27,929 bases of DNA from S012-109 sp964425105 (GCA_964425105.1 CAYRLE010000031.1:1-27929), one strand, 5' to 3'; shown: positions 8,607 to 19,089, counted from the stretch's first letter. Translations and numbers: made by a program. The notes: generated from the sequence alone by a model not told the origin.

Positions 8607-10118
8607 ATGAAACAAACGATACAGCTACGTCTGGGGCAGCACCTGACCATGACGCCCCAGCTGCAGCAGGCCATCAAACTGTTGCAACTCTCCACCCTGG
8701 ATCTGCGCCAGGAGATCCAGCAGGCACTGGAATCCAATCCCATGCTGGAAATGTCCGAGGAGGACGCGGCAGGGGAGGTCAACGCAGAGGCCGGTGAAGT
8801 GGAAGCCCCCGAAGCCCCCACCGAAGATGCCGCAGCTGGCCTGGAGCAGGAAGAGGGGGAGCAGCTGACGCCCGAACTGGGTGATCCGGCCGCCACCATG
8901 GAAATGGCCAGCAATCCCGATGAGTTGCCCGTGGACAGCGCCTGGGAGGATATCTACGACAACACCGTGGCGCCCACCTTCTTCGGTGCCGCCGAGGACG
9001 GGCGGGAGTTCGAGAATCCCGACAGTTCCCCGGAAAGCCTGCGCGAACACCTCCTCTGGCAGATGCGCCTCACGCCACTGAGCGACAAGGATCAGGTGAT
9101 CGCCATGGCGATCATCGATGCCATCAACGACCGCGGCTACCTGAGCGTGTCCCTGGAGGAGATCCACGAATCGGTGCGTGAGGAACTGGATGTGGAATTC
9201 GACGAAGTGGAGGCGGTGCTGCACCAGGTCCAGAACTTCGATCCCCTGGGGGTGGGGGCGCGCAATCTGCAGGAATGCATGCTCATCCAGCTGCAGCATT
9301 TCGATGCCTCCATCCCCTGGCTGGAGCAGGCCAAGACCCTGGTGAAGGAGCATCTCGATGTTCTCGCCGCGCGCGACTTCAACCAGTTAGTGCGGCTCAT
9401 GAAATGCCCCCAGCAGGACCTCAAGCAGATCATCGACCTGATCCAGTCTCTCAACCCCCGCCCCGGCAACCTCGTCACCGATCGCAAGACCGAGTACATC
9501 ATCCCCGATGTCAATGTCAGAAAGGAAAAGGATGCCTGGAAGGTGGAGTTGAATCCGGATGCCATCCCCCGGGTGCGCATCAACCACGGTTATGCCGGGC
9601 TGGTGAAGCGTGCCGACAACAGCTCGGACAACGTCTATCTGCGCAACCACCTGCAGGAGGCGCGCTGGTTCATCAAGAGCCTGCAGAGCCGCAACGAGAC
9701 CCTGCTCAAGGTGGCTACCTGCATCGTCGAACGCCAGCGCGATTTCCTGGAGCATGGCGAAGAGGCCATGAAACCCCTGGTGCTCCACGATGTCGCCGAG
9801 GCAGTGGAGATGCACGAGTCCACCATCTCCCGGGTGACCACCGAGAAGTACATGCACACCCCGCGCGGCATCTTCGAACTCAAATATTTCTTTTCCAGCC
9901 ATGTCAGTACCGCCAGCGGCGGCGAGTGTTCCGCCACCGCCATCCGCGCCCTGATCAAGAAGCTGGTGGCCGCCGAGGATCCCCGCAAGCCCCTGAGCGA
10001 CAGCAAGATTGCCCAGCTGCTGGCGGACAAGGGCATCAACGTGGCGCGGCGCACCATCGCCAAATACCGGGAATCCCTGGGGGTCCCTTCATCCAGCGAA
10101 CGCAAACGCTTAGTCTGA
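8607..10118 (+). CDS. rpoN: RNA polymerase sigma-54 factor RpoN
   Basis: 503 residues (477 in E. coli), with the extra length in the acidic linker. Sigma-54 directs polymerase to -24/-12 promoters that need an AAA+ activator. Region I is glutamine- and leucine-rich (about 1-50, with QLRLGQHLTMTPQLQQAIKL). Region II (about 50-125) is acidic and variable. Region III contains the core-binding part (about 130-320), the helix-turn-helix (about 390-415, DVAEAVEMHESTISRVT) and the RpoN box ARRTIAKYRE at 480-489, which reads the -24 element. ATG 8607 has GAGG a few bases upstream. hpf and ptsN follow, the classic rpoN operon. Confidence 0.97.
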   Translation: MKQTIQLRLGQHLTMTPQLQQAIKLLQLSTLDLRQEIQQALESNPMLEMSEEDAAGEVNAEAGEVEAPEAPTEDAAAGLEQEEGEQLTPELGDPAATMEMASNPDELPVDSAWEDIYDNTVAPTFFGAAEDGREFENPDSSPESLREHLLWQMRLTPLSDKDQVIAMAIIDAINDRGYLSVSLEEIHESVREELDVEFDEVEAVLHQVQNFDPLGVGARNLQECMLIQLQHFDASIPWLEQAKTLVKEHLDVLAARDFNQLVRLMKCPQQDLKQIIDLIQSLNPRPGNLVTDRKTEYIIPDVNVRKEKDAWKVELNPDAIPRVRINHGYAGLVKRADNSSDNVYLRNHLQEARWFIKSLQSRNETLLKVATCIVERQRDFLEHGEEAMKPLVLHDVAEAVEMHESTISRVTTEKYMHTPRGIFELKYFFSSHVSTASGGECSATAIRALIKKLVAAEDPRKPLSDSKIAQLLADKGINVARRTIAKYRESLGVPSSSERKRLV

Positions 10119-10134
10119 AAGAACGAGGTGAATC

Positions 10135-10440
10135 ATGGATATCAATCTTACCGGACATCATGTTGAAATCACGCCCGCCCTGCGGGATTATGTGATCGGC
10201 AAATTCGAGCGCATCAAGCGCCATTTCGACAATGTGGTAAATGCCAAGGTGGTGCTGGGCGTGGAGAGAATGGCCCAGAAGGCAGAGGCCACCATCCATG
10301 TGCGGGGCAGCGACCTGTTCGCCAACGCCGAGGCCGAGAACATGTATGCAGCCATCGACGCCCTGATCGACAAGCTCGACCGCCAGATCAAGAAATACAA
10401 GGAAAAGCATACCGATTATCACCGCATGAACAATGCCTGA
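10135..10440 (+). CDS. hpf: Ribosome hibernation promoting factor HPF (short form)
   Basis: 101 residues, the short HPF/YfiA fold without the C-terminal dimerisation domain found in long HPF. It binds in the 30S decoding centre and promotes 100S dimer formation in stationary phase together with RMF in gammaproteobacteria. The family pattern MDINLTGHHVEITPALRDYV at the start and DLFANAEAENMYAAIDALIDKL in the second half are clear. A near-perfect ribosome site (GAGGTGA) precedes ATG 10135. It lies 16 bases after rpoN. Confidence 0.95.
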   Translation: MDINLTGHHVEITPALRDYVIGKFERIKRHFDNVVNAKVVLGVERMAQKAEATIHVRGSDLFANAEAENMYAAIDALIDKLDRQIKKYKEKHTDYHRMNNA

Positions 10441-10464
10441 GCGTGCGCATGCTGACACAGAACC

Positions 10465-10956
10465 ATGATTGATCTGGCTGAACTACTGACAGAGAAACGG
10501 GTGGCCTGCGCCAGCCATGCCACCAGCAAGAAACGGGCGCTGGAACTGCTGAGCGAACTGCTGGCGGCGGACATCCCCGGCTTGACGGCGGGCGAGGTGT
10601 TCACCAGCCTGTGCGAGCGGGAGCGTCTCGGCGGAACCGGCTTGGGACATGGCGTGGCCATTCCCCACGGCCGCCTGGCCAGCGTCGACAAGGCGGTATG
10701 CGCCTTTCTCAAGTTGCGCGAGGGCGTCGACTACGACGCCAGCGACAAGCAGCCGGTGGATCTGATCTGCGGTCTTTTGGTGCCCGAGGAATCCACCTCG
10801 GAACATCTGGATGTGCTGGCGGCGCTGGCGGAGATGTTCAGTGATGAGGCGTTCTGCGCCAGGATGCGCGCCGCCGCCAACAGCCAGGAACTCTATCAGC
10901 TGCTGACGGAGTGGCGTCCCCAGGTGCGCAGGGAAGGGCGGGTGGCAGGCACCTGA
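10465..10956 (+). CDS. ptsN: PTS nitrogen regulatory enzyme EIIA-Ntr (PtsN)
   Basis: 163 residues, a PTS_EIIA type 2 domain. It is the last phosphate acceptor of the nitrogen phosphorelay and in relatives regulates potassium transport, stress and carbon/nitrogen balance by protein contacts. The phosphorylation site is H68 in GHGVAIPHGR. The later segments VDLICGLLVPE and HLDVLAALAEMF match the fold. No sugar-specific EIIB or EIIC is nearby, so the role is regulatory. It follows hpf by 24 bases. Confidence 0.95.
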   Translation: MIDLAELLTEKRVACASHATSKKRALELLSELLAADIPGLTAGEVFTSLCERERLGGTGLGHGVAIPHGRLASVDKAVCAFLKLREGVDYDASDKQPVDLICGLLVPEESTSEHLDVLAALAEMFSDEAFCARMRAAANSQELYQLLTEWRPQVRREGRVAGT

Positions 10957-11072
10957 AGCGCCAGCCCACGAGATGCGGTGACCATGCAGCCTGAAGAAAG
11001 ACAAGGGTGGGCCCTGTGTGCCGGGCGTCAGCCGGGTCGCGCGCCGGCACACTGATCTGTTCTGTGCAGCCC

Positions 11073-12020
11073 ATGGAACCCTTTACCGCCAGCGCACTGT
11101 TCGAGGTCCACGAGGACAAGCTGGCGCTGAGTTGGGCAGCTGGACGCAGTGGCGCACAGCGCCCAATCCAACTCCAGGAAACCAAGGGCTCACCCTTCGG
11201 TGCCTGGGTGGGGCATCTCAATCTGATTCACCCCAACCGCATCCAGGTGCTGGGCAAGGCGGAACTGGCTTACCTGGGCAGTCTCGGCAAGAATTCCCAT
11301 GCCGACGCCATCAAACAGTTGTTTGCCAACAAACCGGCCGCGGTAGTCATCGCCGACCGTCAGCCGGCCAGCGAGGAACTCCTCCAGCAGGCGGAGCGCA
11401 CGAGGACCCCGCTGTTCGTCTCGCCACTGCCGTCCCACAAGATCATCAGCCACCTTCACTACCAGATCGCCAACCAGCTGGCGGACAGGCTCACCGTGCA
11501 CGGCGTGTTCATGGAGATTCTCGGAATCGGCGTCCTGATCACCGGGGAGAGCGGCATCGGCAAGAGCGAACTGGCCCTGGAGCTCATCAACCGTGGTCAT
11601 CGCCTGGTGGCCGATGATGCGCCGGAGTTCTTTCGCCTGGCGCCGGATACCCTCAATGGCCGTTGTCCCTCCGCACTGCGGGAATTTCTCGAGGTGCGTG
11701 GTTTGGGGGTATTGAACATCCGTGCCATGTTCGGCGACAGTGCCATCAAACCCAGCAAGAATCTGCGCCTCATCATCCACCTGGAGCGCATGAGCGACGA
11801 GGAACTGCGCAACATCGACCGTCTCCAGGGCAGCCGCCAGAGCCGCACCCTGCTGGAAGTGGAGGTTCCCCAGGTGACCCTGCCGGTGGCGCCGGGCCAC
11901 AACCTGGCGGTGCTCGCCGAGGGCGCGGCCCGCAATCATATTCTCGCCCTCAGCGGCTACGATGCGGCCCAGGTGTTCATAGCGCGCCAGCACCAGCTCA
12001 TGGAGGACGGTGGGGCATGA
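11073..12020 (+). CDS. hprK: HPr kinase/phosphorylase HprK
   Basis: 315 residues from ATG 11073, close to the roughly 310 of the family. The bifunctional enzyme phosphorylates and dephosphorylates the regulatory serine of HPr in response to metabolites. An N-terminal domain (about 1-130) is followed by the P-loop GESGIGKSE (about 157-165), the metal-binding DDAPEF (near 181) and the family signature LEVRGLGVLNI (near 207). The frame stays open upstream to a GTG at 11007, but the added 22 residues lack family features; a GTG at 11064 is also possible. No start has a convincing ribosome site. Its stop overlaps the rapZ start. Enteric bacteria lack this gene. Confidence 0.93.
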   Translation: MEPFTASALFEVHEDKLALSWAAGRSGAQRPIQLQETKGSPFGAWVGHLNLIHPNRIQVLGKAELAYLGSLGKNSHADAIKQLFANKPAAVVIADRQPASEELLQQAERTRTPLFVSPLPSHKIISHLHYQIANQLADRLTVHGVFMEILGIGVLITGESGIGKSELALELINRGHRLVADDAPEFFRLAPDTLNGRCPSALREFLEVRGLGVLNIRAMFGDSAIKPSKNLRLIIHLERMSDEELRNIDRLQGSRQSRTLLEVEVPQVTLPVAPGHNLAVLAEGAARNHILALSGYDAAQVFIARQHQLMEDGGA

Positions 12021-12877
12021 TGCTGCATATCATCAGTGGTCTGTCCGGTGCCGGCAAGAGCATCGCCCTGCAGGCCCTGGAGGACCTGGACTACTATTGC
12101 GTCGACAACCTGCCCCTGGGCTTGCTGCCGGCCTTTGCCCAGCAGATGATCGCCGCCGCCGGCAGCCACCCTGCCGAGGCGGTCGCGGTGGGCGTCGATG
12201 CCCGCAATCTGAGCGCTGATCTGATCAATTTCGAGGACACCCTGGCGGAGTTGCGCAGGCTGGGCGTGGCATACGAGATCGTTTTTCTGGAGGCCGCAGA
12301 GGAGGTGTTGCTGAAGCGTTTCAGCGAAACCCGCCGCAAGCATCCTCTCACCGACAGTCACACCCCGCTGACCGATGCCATCCGTCAGGAGCGCCGGCTG
12401 CTGGAGAGCGTCTCCGCAGCCGCCGACGTGCATATCGACACCAGCCGCAGTAATATCCACCAGCTGCGCGACCAGATCCGCCAGCGGGTGGCGCGCAAGG
12501 AATTGTCCCAGATGTCGATACTGTTCTTATCCTTCGGGTACAAGCACGGCGTGCCGGTGGATGTGGACTACCTCTTCGATGTCCGCTGTCTGCCCAACCC
12601 CCATTGGGATCCCCGTCTGCGTCTGCACGACGGCCGCCATCCTGCGGTGGTCGCTTTCCTGGAGGAACAGGAGGACGTGGAGCGTATGTTTGAAGACATC
12701 AAATCCTTTTTGCAGCACTGGCTGCCGCGTTTTGCTGCAGAAAGCCGCAGTTACCTCACCATCGGTATCGGCTGCACCGGTGGCCAGCACCGTTCTGTCT
12801 ATCTGGTGGAGCGTCTGGCGGCCTGTTTTCGCGCCTGCCAGGAAAACATCCAGGTCCGGCACCGGGACATGACATGA
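12017..12877 (+). CDS. rapZ: RNase adapter RapZ (YvcJ/YhbJ family nucleotide-binding protein)
   Basis: 286 residues (284 in E. coli). MMLHIISGLSGAGKS aligns with the start of the E. coli protein, and the P-loop is GLSGAGKS at 8-15; DYYCVDNLPLGLLP follows. The C-terminal half has SFGYKHGVPVDVDYLFDVR and the conserved GCTGGQHRSVYL. In E. coli RapZ delivers the small RNA GlmZ to RNase E and senses glucosamine 6-phosphate. Here the protein ends RHRDMT and lacks the lysine/arginine-rich tail that binds RNA in E. coli. Start ATG 12017 overlaps the hprK stop by four bases. The reading frame is open far upstream, but that part lies within hprK and is not real. Confidence 0.94.
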   Translation: MMLHIISGLSGAGKSIALQALEDLDYYCVDNLPLGLLPAFAQQMIAAAGSHPAEAVAVGVDARNLSADLINFEDTLAELRRLGVAYEIVFLEAAEEVLLKRFSETRRKHPLTDSHTPLTDAIRQERRLLESVSAAADVHIDTSRSNIHQLRDQIRQRVARKELSQMSILFLSFGYKHGVPVDVDYLFDVRCLPNPHWDPRLRLHDGRHPAVVAFLEEQEDVERMFEDIKSFLQHWLPRFAAESRSYLTIGIGCTGGQHRSVYLVERLAACFRACQENIQVRHRDMT

Positions 12878-13284
12878 GCACGGGGCTGCTGATCATCACC
12901 CATAACCAAGTGGGCGCCGAATTACTGGCCACGGCCACCGCCATGTTGGGAAAATGTCCCCTCAATGCCCGTGTGCTGCCGGTGACCACCGCCTGTGATC
13001 CCGAGGAACTGCAGCAGCGCGCGGCTGTCATGATCGGCACCCTGGAGGAGGGCGACGGGGTAATCATTCTCAGCGATATGTATGGCTCGACGCCGGCCAA
13101 TATCGCCAAAAACCTGCAACGGCGCCATGATCAGGTGGATGTGGTCACCGGCATCAATCTGCCCATGTTGGTGCGTCTGCTCAATTATCCCCATCTCAAA
13201 CGCCCGCAGCTGGTGGCCAAGGCATTGAGTGGTGGTCGCGAGGGGATCTTCGTCTGCAGCAATGGTGGCGACGGTGATTCGTAA
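12874..13284 (+). CDS. PTS system EIIA component, mannose/fructose (PTS-IIA-Man) type
   Basis: 136 residues, the EIIA-Man fold alone with no EIIB fused. H10 in LIITHNQVGAELL is the phosphorylation site; DGVIILSDMYGSTPANI (near 61-77) is the second family mark. Its ATGA start overlaps the rapZ stop. No EIIB, EIIC or EIID gene is in view, so this protein is likely a regulatory phosphate acceptor for HPr in the same cluster, as proposed for similar clusters in other proteobacteria that carry hprK. HPr starts inside its last codons. Confidence 0.92.
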   Translation: MSTGLLIITHNQVGAELLATATAMLGKCPLNARVLPVTTACDPEELQQRAAVMIGTLEEGDGVIILSDMYGSTPANIAKNLQRRHDQVDVVTGINLPMLVRLLNYPHLKRPQLVAKALSGGREGIFVCSNGGDGDS

Positions 13285-13543
13285 GGAACTGACTATCGTC
13301 AACAAGCTGGGACTGCATGCTCGCGCCGCGGCCAAGCTGGTTACCCTGGCCTCGGAGTTCCGCAGCGACATCCAGCTGGTGCGGGGCACAAAGAGCGTCA
13401 ATGGCAAGAGCATCATGGGGGTGATGATGTTGGCGGCAGGCCAGGGGGCCACCATCGAGATCGTGGCCTGCGGCCCTGACGAGGCCGATGCCCTCGCCCG
13501 CCTCGAGGAGCTGATCATGCAGCGCTTTGGCGAGGAGGTCTGA
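13262..13543 (+). CDS. ptsH: Phosphocarrier protein HPr
   Basis: 93 residues from ATG 13262; a GTG at 13274 would give 89 residues and a length ahead of NKLG closer to relatives. The catalytic histidine is H19 in KLGLHARAAAKL (the equivalent of His15). The serine of NGKSIMG (S50) matches the regulatory Ser46 of HPr proteins that HprK modifies; E. coli NPr lacks a matching site. This fits the presence of hprK in the same operon. The gene overlaps the end of the EIIA gene by 23 bases. Confidence 0.95.
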   Translation: MVATVIRKELTIVNKLGLHARAAAKLVTLASEFRSDIQLVRGTKSVNGKSIMGVMMLAAGQGATIEIVACGPDEADALARLEELIMQRFGEEV

Positions 13544-13648
13544 ACGCCATCCCATCGGCTGCGCCAGGGCCGGAATAAGCAAAAGAACGCTCGCCTGCTA
13601 CAATACCAATCCTGACCAGACTGCCCGCGCAGACGACAGGGAGTAATC

Positions 13649-15418
13649 ATGGGCTTGGTACTCAGTGGCATCAGTGTTTCCCGGGGCGTCGCCATCGGCA
13701 AGGCCCAGCTGTTGCGTCGTGATCTCCCGGAGATCAACGAATACACCGTGCCCAGACTCCTGCTGGTGGAGGAAGTCACCCGCTTCAAGCTGGCCGTCAA
13801 GAAGGCCAAGCAGCAACTCAAGGCGATCCGCAAGCGCATTCCCGCCCACACCCCCGCCGATATCGCCGGTTTTATCGACACCCACCTGCTGATGCTGGAG
13901 GACACCGCCCTGGCTGAGGCGCCGGTGGCCATCATCAGGGAGCGGCGTTGTAACGCCGAATGGGCCCTGAAGATCCAGCGTGACACCTTGGTCAATGTCT
14001 TCGAGGAAATGAACGACGCCTATCTGCGCACCCGCAAGGACGACGTCAATCATGTGGTGGATCGCATCCTGCACAATCTCCTGAGTCAGGGCGGCTGTGC
14101 CAAGGCGTCTGGCACACCCCAACTGAAGGACCGGGTGATCATCGCGGAAGATATCTCCCCGGCGGAGATGTTGATGCTGCATCATCAGGGGGTGGCGGCC
14201 ATGGCCAGTCAATACGGCGGCCCCAATTCCCACACCGCCATTCTGGCGCGCAGCCTGGGCATCCCCGCAGTCGTGGGCGTACCCAGGCTGCTGGAATATA
14301 TTCTGCACAATGAACTGCTGGTGATCGACGGCCTCCAGGGCCTGGTGCTGGCCGGACCCGACAGCATCGAGTTGGACTATTTCCGCCAGCGCCAGAAACA
14401 GGAAAAGCGCCGCCAGAGCGAGTTGCGCAAGATCCGTGAATTGCCCGCCGTGACCCGCGATGGCCATGGCGTGCAGCTGCTGGCCAATGTGGAGATTCCC
14501 GAGGACATCCCCGTGATCAAGCGCATGGCGGCGGCCGGAATTGGGCTCTACCGCACCGAGATGTTGTTCATTAACCGCGAACAGCCCCCCGGCGAGGAGG
14601 AGCAGTTCGAGGTCTATCGCAGGATTGTGCGCGCCATGAAGGGAGCGCCGGTTACCATCCGTACCCTCGACCTGGGCGCCGACAAGACGCCGCTCGGGGA
14701 TGAGCGCCGCCATGCCGCCGTCAGCAACCCGGCCATGGGTTTGCGCGCCATTCGCTGCTGCCTGCGGGAGCCGGAACTGTTCAGTCGTCAGATCCGCGCC
14801 ATTCTGCGTGCCTCAGCCCTGGGTGAAGTGCGCATGATGATTCCCATGTTGTCCACCATTCAGGAACTGCAACAGGTGCTGCGTCTGGTGGAGGAGGAAA
14901 AACAGTGCCTGCGCAGGCGCCGCCAGCGTTTCGATGAACACATGGCCGTGGGCGGTATGATCGAGGTGCCCGCGGCGGCGGTGGCGGCGCTGGCCTTTGC
15001 CCGGCGCCTCGACTTTCTCTCCATCGGCACCAATGACCTGATTCAGTACACCCTGGCGGTGGACCGCCTGGACGAGCAGGTGAACTATCTCTACGATCCC
15101 CTGCACCCCGCCATCCTGAAACTGATCCGCATGGTGATCGAGGCCGGCCGCAGGGCCGCCATCCCGGTGGCCATGTGCGGAGAGATGGCCGGCGATACCC
15201 GCTATACCCGCCTGCTGTTGGGCATGGGGCTGCGGGAATTCAGCATGTATCCGGCCACCCTGCTGGAAGTGAAGCGCATCGTCAATGCCAGTGACCTCTC
15301 CCGCCTCGGCCCTACCGTGAGGCGCATCCTGCGCGCCGACACCCGGGAGGAGATTCTTACCCTGATGGACAGGCTCAATAATCAGGAATACGGGTGGGGT
15401 GTAAGGGGTGAGGTGTGA
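13649..15418 (+). CDS. ptsI: Phosphoenolpyruvate--protein phosphotransferase (PTS enzyme I)
   Basis: 589 residues (575 in E. coli EI), with no extra N-terminal GAF domain, so it is EI-like rather than EI-Ntr (PtsP). It takes phosphate from PEP and passes it to HPr. H195 in GGPNSHTAILARSLGIPAVVG is the phosphorylated histidine. The PEP-binding barrel has GLYRTEMLF near 298, TIRTLDLGADK near 337, SIGTNDLIQYTLAVDR near 456-471, and C510 in AMCGEMAGD is the catalytic cysteine. GGGAG precedes ATG 13649. The final residues (GWGVRGEV) and the stop are encoded by a heptamer repeat. A 105-base gap separates it from HPr. Confidence 0.96.
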   Translation: MGLVLSGISVSRGVAIGKAQLLRRDLPEINEYTVPRLLLVEEVTRFKLAVKKAKQQLKAIRKRIPAHTPADIAGFIDTHLLMLEDTALAEAPVAIIRERRCNAEWALKIQRDTLVNVFEEMNDAYLRTRKDDVNHVVDRILHNLLSQGGCAKASGTPQLKDRVIIAEDISPAEMLMLHHQGVAAMASQYGGPNSHTAILARSLGIPAVVGVPRLLEYILHNELLVIDGLQGLVLAGPDSIELDYFRQRQKQEKRRQSELRKIRELPAVTRDGHGVQLLANVEIPEDIPVIKRMAAAGIGLYRTEMLFINREQPPGEEEQFEVYRRIVRAMKGAPVTIRTLDLGADKTPLGDERRHAAVSNPAMGLRAIRCCLREPELFSRQIRAILRASALGEVRMMIPMLSTIQELQQVLRLVEEEKQCLRRRRQRFDEHMAVGGMIEVPAAAVAALAFARRLDFLSIGTNDLIQYTLAVDRLDEQVNYLYDPLHPAILKLIRMVIEAGRRAAIPVAMCGEMAGDTRYTRLLLGMGLREFSMYPATLLEVKRIVNASDLSRLGPTVRRILRADTREEILTLMDRLNNQEYGWGVRGEV

Positions 15419-15489
15419 GGAGTAAAGGCCGCGGCATCAGCGGTATCAAATACACTTCACCCCTCACCCCTCACCCCTCACCCCCTCAC
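15393..15489. repeat. Heptamer repeat hairpin element 4 (ptsI-mgtE)
   Basis: G-rich units from about 15393 to 15421 (GTGGGGT, GTAAGGG, GTGAGGT, GTGAGGA) are followed by a 33-base spacer and C-rich units 15455-15489 (CTTCACC, then repeated CCTCACC). The arms are complementary over about 20 bases with mismatches. The left arm overlaps the last codons and the TGA of ptsI. Confidence 0.88.
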
Positions 15490-15560
15490 AGATTTTCCTT
15501 CCCGTCCGCTTTTGCATACACTTCTAGTTTTGCAGCCATCCCAGCAGGACGCCCGCCGCC

Positions 15561-16919
15561 ATGCAGAGCACCGCCGAACAGGAAAAGCATCAGAAACGAC
15601 TGCGCACCTTCACCCGCGCCCTGGAGAGCGGCACGCTGGCCAGTGTGCGCAAGATGCTCAACGCCCTGCGCCCGGCCGAAATCGCCCATCTGCTGGAGTC
15701 GCTGCCCCCCCAGGAACGCGAGTTGCTGTGGGAACTGGTGGACGAAAAGATCGGCGGCGACGTGCTGGTCTACGTCAACGACGAGTTGCGCGCCAGCCTG
15801 ATCCGGGAGATGGAGCCGGAGGAACTGGTGGCGGCCGCCGAAGGCCTGGAAACCGACGACCTGGCGGACTTCCTCCACGATCTGCCGGATGTGGTGATCC
15901 AGGAGGTGCTGCAGTCCATGGACGAGCAGGACCGCCAGCGCCTGGAGTCGGTGCTCTCCTATCCGGAGGACACCGCCGGTGGTCTGATGAACACCGACAC
16001 CATCACGGTGCGTCCCGACGTGACCCTGGACGTGGTGCTGCGCTATCTGCGCCTGCGCGGCGAACTGCCCCCCATGACCGACAACCTGTTCGTGGTGGAT
16101 CGCGACGATCACTATCTGGGCAGCCTGCCCCTCACCGCCCTGCTGACCCAGTCGCCCACCTTGACGGTGGCCGAGGTGATGACCACCGAGGCGGAATCCA
16201 TTCCCGCCACCCTCTCCGCCAGCGACGTGGCCAGCCTCTTCGAACACCACGACCTGGTGTCGGCGCCGGTGGTGGACGAGGGCAAAAAGCTGCTGGGCCG
16301 TATCACCATCGATGACGTGGTGGACGTGATCCGCGACGAGGGCGAGCATTCCCTGTTGAGCATGACCGGTCTCGACGAGGAGGAGGACATGTTCGCGCCG
16401 GTGGCCGTCAGCGCCCGCCACCGCGGGGTGTGGCTGGGCATCAACCTCGTCACGGCCTTCATCGCCTCCTGGGTGATCGGCCTGTTTCAGGAGACCATCG
16501 ACAAGGTGGTGGCCCTGGCGGTGCTGATGCCCATCGTCGCCAGTATGGGCGGCATCGCCGGCAGCCAGACCCTGACCCTGGTGATCCGCGGCATCGCCGT
16601 GGGCAAGATCGGTGACAGCAACGCCCGCAAACTGCTCTACAAGGAACTGGCGGTGGGCCTGCTCAACGGCCTGTGCTGGTCCGTGGTGGTGGCCGCCATC
16701 ACCGTGCTGTGGTTCGGCGACTATCGCATCGGCTTGGTGATCGCTGTGGCCATCGTGCTGAACCTGGTGTTCGCCGCTCTCGCCGGCGCCACCATCCCCC
16801 TGCTGCTGCGCAAGATAGGCGCCGATCCCGCCCTGGGCGGCAGCGTGCTGCTCACCACCGTCACCGACGTCGTGGGCTTCATGGCCTTCCTGGGGCTGGC
16901 GACGTTTTTTTTACTGTAG
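15561..16919 (+). CDS. mgtE: Magnesium transporter MgtE
   Basis: 452 residues, the normal MgtE length. It is a gated Mg2+ channel of the inner membrane. A superhelical N domain (about 15-135, with LHDLPDVVIQEVL) is followed by two CBS domains (about 140-265, including GRITIDDVVDVIRDEGE near 249) and a five-helix pore domain (about 295-452). The pore segment has MPIVASMGGIAGSQ near 322-335 and TTVTDVVGF near 433, whose aspartate is the expected Mg2+ ligand. Cytosolic Mg2+ binding to the N/CBS region closes the pore in known members. No M-box riboswitch is recognisable in the short leader. The TAG stop shares its G with the first GATACAA repeat unit. Confidence 0.96.
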   Translation: MQSTAEQEKHQKRLRTFTRALESGTLASVRKMLNALRPAEIAHLLESLPPQERELLWELVDEKIGGDVLVYVNDELRASLIREMEPEELVAAAEGLETDDLADFLHDLPDVVIQEVLQSMDEQDRQRLESVLSYPEDTAGGLMNTDTITVRPDVTLDVVLRYLRLRGELPPMTDNLFVVDRDDHYLGSLPLTALLTQSPTLTVAEVMTTEAESIPATLSASDVASLFEHHDLVSAPVVDEGKKLLGRITIDDVVDVIRDEGEHSLLSMTGLDEEEDMFAPVAVSARHRGVWLGINLVTAFIASWVIGLFQETIDKVVALAVLMPIVASMGGIAGSQTLTLVIRGIAVGKIGDSNARKLLYKELAVGLLNGLCWSVVVAAITVLWFGDYRIGLVIAVAIVLNLVFAALAGATIPLLLRKIGADPALGGSVLLTTVTDVVGFMAFLGLATFFLL

Positions 16920-16947
16920 ATACAAGATAACAAGATACAAGATACAA
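16919..16947. repeat. Tandem GATACAA heptamers after mgtE
   Basis: Units GATACAA (16919-16925), GATAACAA (8 bases, 16926-16933), GATACAA (16934-16940) and GATACAA (16941-16947), followed by GAG. The unit differs from the GTGAKGN family but has the same length and also begins at a stop codon. Confidence 0.85.
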
Positions 16948-16963
16948 GAGAAAAGGGGTTGAG

Positions 16964-16981
16964 GGGGCGCATTCGCGCCCC
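16964..16981. terminator. Hairpin between convergent mgtE and hyuA-like gene
   Basis: GGGGCGC-ATTC-GCGCCCC, a 7-base GC stem with a 4-base loop. It lies 45 bases after mgtE and directly at the end of the opposite gene. On the minus strand a CCCTTTTC stretch follows after about ten bases; on the plus strand there is no T run. A two-way terminator is plausible but not ideal. Confidence 0.5.
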
Positions 16982-16982
16982 G

Positions 16983-18962
<1,980 letters not shown>

Positions 18963-19001
18963 GGGCTTTTGCTTTTGTTATAGTGCCTGGGTTATATGTC
19001 C

Positions 19002-19078
19002 GTGAGGGGTAAGGCGTGAGGGGTGAGGCGTGAAATGACATACCGTTCGCCTCACCCCTCACGTCTCACTCCTCACCC
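19002..19078. repeat. Heptamer repeat hairpin element 5 (hyuA-like / ABC operon)
   Basis: G-rich units 19002-19034 (GTGAGGG, GTAAGGC, GTGAGGG, GTGAGGC, GTGAA) and C-rich units 19048-19078. The segments 19016-19030 and 19048-19062 are perfect reverse complements over 15 bases with a 17-base loop. This copy lies between divergent genes, so it cannot be simply a shared terminator. Confidence 0.92.
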
Positions 19079-19089
19079 TGGAACAGCCA

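Noticed and set aside
11663..12016. Upstream extension of the RapZ frame by 118 residues
   Set aside because: The extension lies inside hprK and has no family similarity. ATG 12017 gives the exact N-terminus of RapZ.
15490..15560. M-box or other riboswitch controlling mgtE
   Set aside because: The leader left after the repeat element is about 70 bases and shows no conserved riboswitch core.
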